A DNA stretch of 15,808 nt from an uncultured Eubacteriales bacterium (GTDB taxonomy: Bacteria; Bacillota; Clostridia; Oscillospirales; UMGS1783): the NCBI GenBank assembly GCA_900555065.1, contig USJY01000005.1, forward strand, positions 1 through 15,808, written 5' to 3'. The translations under genes were made by a program, and so were the position numbers. The stretch's first letter is position 1; each line of letters opens with the position of its first letter. This document shows, piece after piece, positions 15,058 to 15,808 of the stretch. Below the pieces are notes generated by a model. That model saw nothing but the letters and a program-made list of their open reading frames with translations, searched no databases and was not told the DNA's origin.

Positions 15058-15808
15058 CTACAGATTCTGATTTTGTGTTTTAGCCGTTTGCCTGTAAAGT
15101 TCCATAATATCCTGTAAAATCTCCGTATGAGAGAAATCCTTCTGGTATACAATATTTGTCTCACGCACCATACTCAAATTCTCTATGGGAAGCACAGCTA
15201 TCTTACCCTTGCGAAGCTCGTCCATACACGTACTGATTGGAAGGATGGAAACGCCCAGGTTTTTACGGATGAGATCTTTTATTGTGGCGATATTGTCCAC
15301 TTCCAATATAACATTGAAATTATCGATGGCTTTGTTGATACTGGCGAGATGGGATACGATCAGGTTTACTGTACCGGATTTTGGAAGGCGGAGAATCATC
15401 TTTTCTTTTTGGAGTTCGTGCAGCGTAATCATCGCCTTTTTGGACAGAGGATTTTCAACGGAAACGACGCATACAAGATAGTCCGTGTCCAGCATCAGAG
15501 AGTTCAGCTCAGAATTTGTCGGTTTGCCTTCAACGATAGCCAAATCCAATTCATAGTTTTCCAGCATTGCATAAAGATTTTTTATAGTATCTGTGATAAC
15601 AGTTATGATAACGCCTGGATTTTCATTGCTGAATTTTGCCAAAACTTCAGCTACTACGTTGCTTTCCGCTGTATGCGTAATTCCGATCCGGAGCTTTGTC
15701 AGATATTTACCGGCTTCCGCTATCGATGCTTTTAGTTTATCGTACATCGCGCGCATTCTCTTGGCGTACTTTAGTATAATTTCACCCTCAGGAGTGAGGA
15801 TTAACGCG
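15058..15808 (-). CDS. LysR-type transcriptional regulator (5' partial; start beyond window)
   Basis: Reading inward from 15807 the frame is open, with ILTPEGEIILKYAKRM preceding the internal ATG at 15756. That stretch is the end of the winged helix-turn-helix and linker of a LysR protein (the LTPEGE/LKYA motif), so the real start lies outside the window and the ATG at 15756 is internal. About 249 residues are visible, mostly the substrate-binding domain: LRIGITHTAESNVVAEVLAKFSNENPGV, LDLAIVEG and ISTCMDELRKGKIAVLPI. LysR regulators activate or repress nearby genes on binding a co-inducer; the effector here cannot be inferred. It ends 96 bases before the MBL gene on the same strand. Confidence 0.9.
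   Translation of the reverse strand, partial: ALILTPEGEIILKYAKRMRAMYDKLKASIAEAGKYLTKLRIGITHTAESNVVAEVLAKFSNENPGVIITVITDTIKNLYAMLENYELDLAIVEGKPTNSELNSLMLDTDYLVCVVSVENPLSKKAMITLHELQKEKMILRLPKSGTVNLIVSHLASINKAIDNFNVILEVDNIATIKDLIRKNLGVSILPISTCMDELRKGKIAVLPIENLSMVRETNIVYQKDFSHTEILQDIMELYRQTAKTQNQNL

Overview
The window reads as Clostridia-like Firmicutes DNA (moderate to high G+C, strong purine-rich Shine-Dalgarno sites, sporulation-type small Cys-rich genes). It probably comes from a metagenomic assembly, because the first 1.25 kb does not seem to belong with the rest.

Region 1 (1-1256) holds the 3' end of dnaB (replicative helicase) overlapping the start of tilS (tRNA-Ile lysidine synthetase). 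It is richer in G+C, with almost exclusively G/C wobble codons. tilS breaks off abruptly just after its ATAHTANDQAET-type motif. The following sequence is the open frame of an unrelated Cys-rich, spore-coat-like protein that also looks cut at the same point. Two genes truncated at one position suggest a chimeric contig or a recombination junction.

Region 2 (1258-3888) contains the Cys-rich fragment, about 1.1 kb with no convincing intact gene (possibly a decayed minus-strand gene), an isolated MacB/LolD-type ABC ATPase without a permease, and a gene-free leader carrying a good sigma-A-type promoter.

Region 3 (3889-8323) is a tight six-gene plus-strand operon: thymidylate kinase-like, DUF2156, GNAT acetyltransferase, DJ-1/PfpI, 5-formyl-THF cyclo-ligase and a CPBP (Abi) intramembrane protease homologue. 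Genes overlap or are separated by at most 15 bases. Nucleotide and folate metabolism sit with cell-surface or stress-type genes.

Between regions 3 and 4 (8326-8596) lies a complete small minus-strand unit. It has a sigma-K-like promoter, a strong SD, a 40-codon Cys-rich single-TM protein and a perfect intrinsic terminator. This is the most interesting small item in the window.

Region 4 (8690-13594) carries mltG, a U32 peptidase of the YegQ/TrhP type, a class B penicillin-binding protein with a KTS in place of KTG, and TcdA (cyclic t6A formation). It ends with a 16-bp perfect intrinsic terminator. The cluster links peptidoglycan synthesis with tRNA anticodon-loop modification.

Region 5 (13595-15808) is about 490 bases without a recognisable gene, then a minus-strand pair: a LysR-type regulator (start lies beyond the window) followed by a metallo-beta-lactamase-fold hydrolase with an Asn in the HxHxDH motif.

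I did not find a convincing new defence or mobile system, CRISPR array, tRNA or rRNA.
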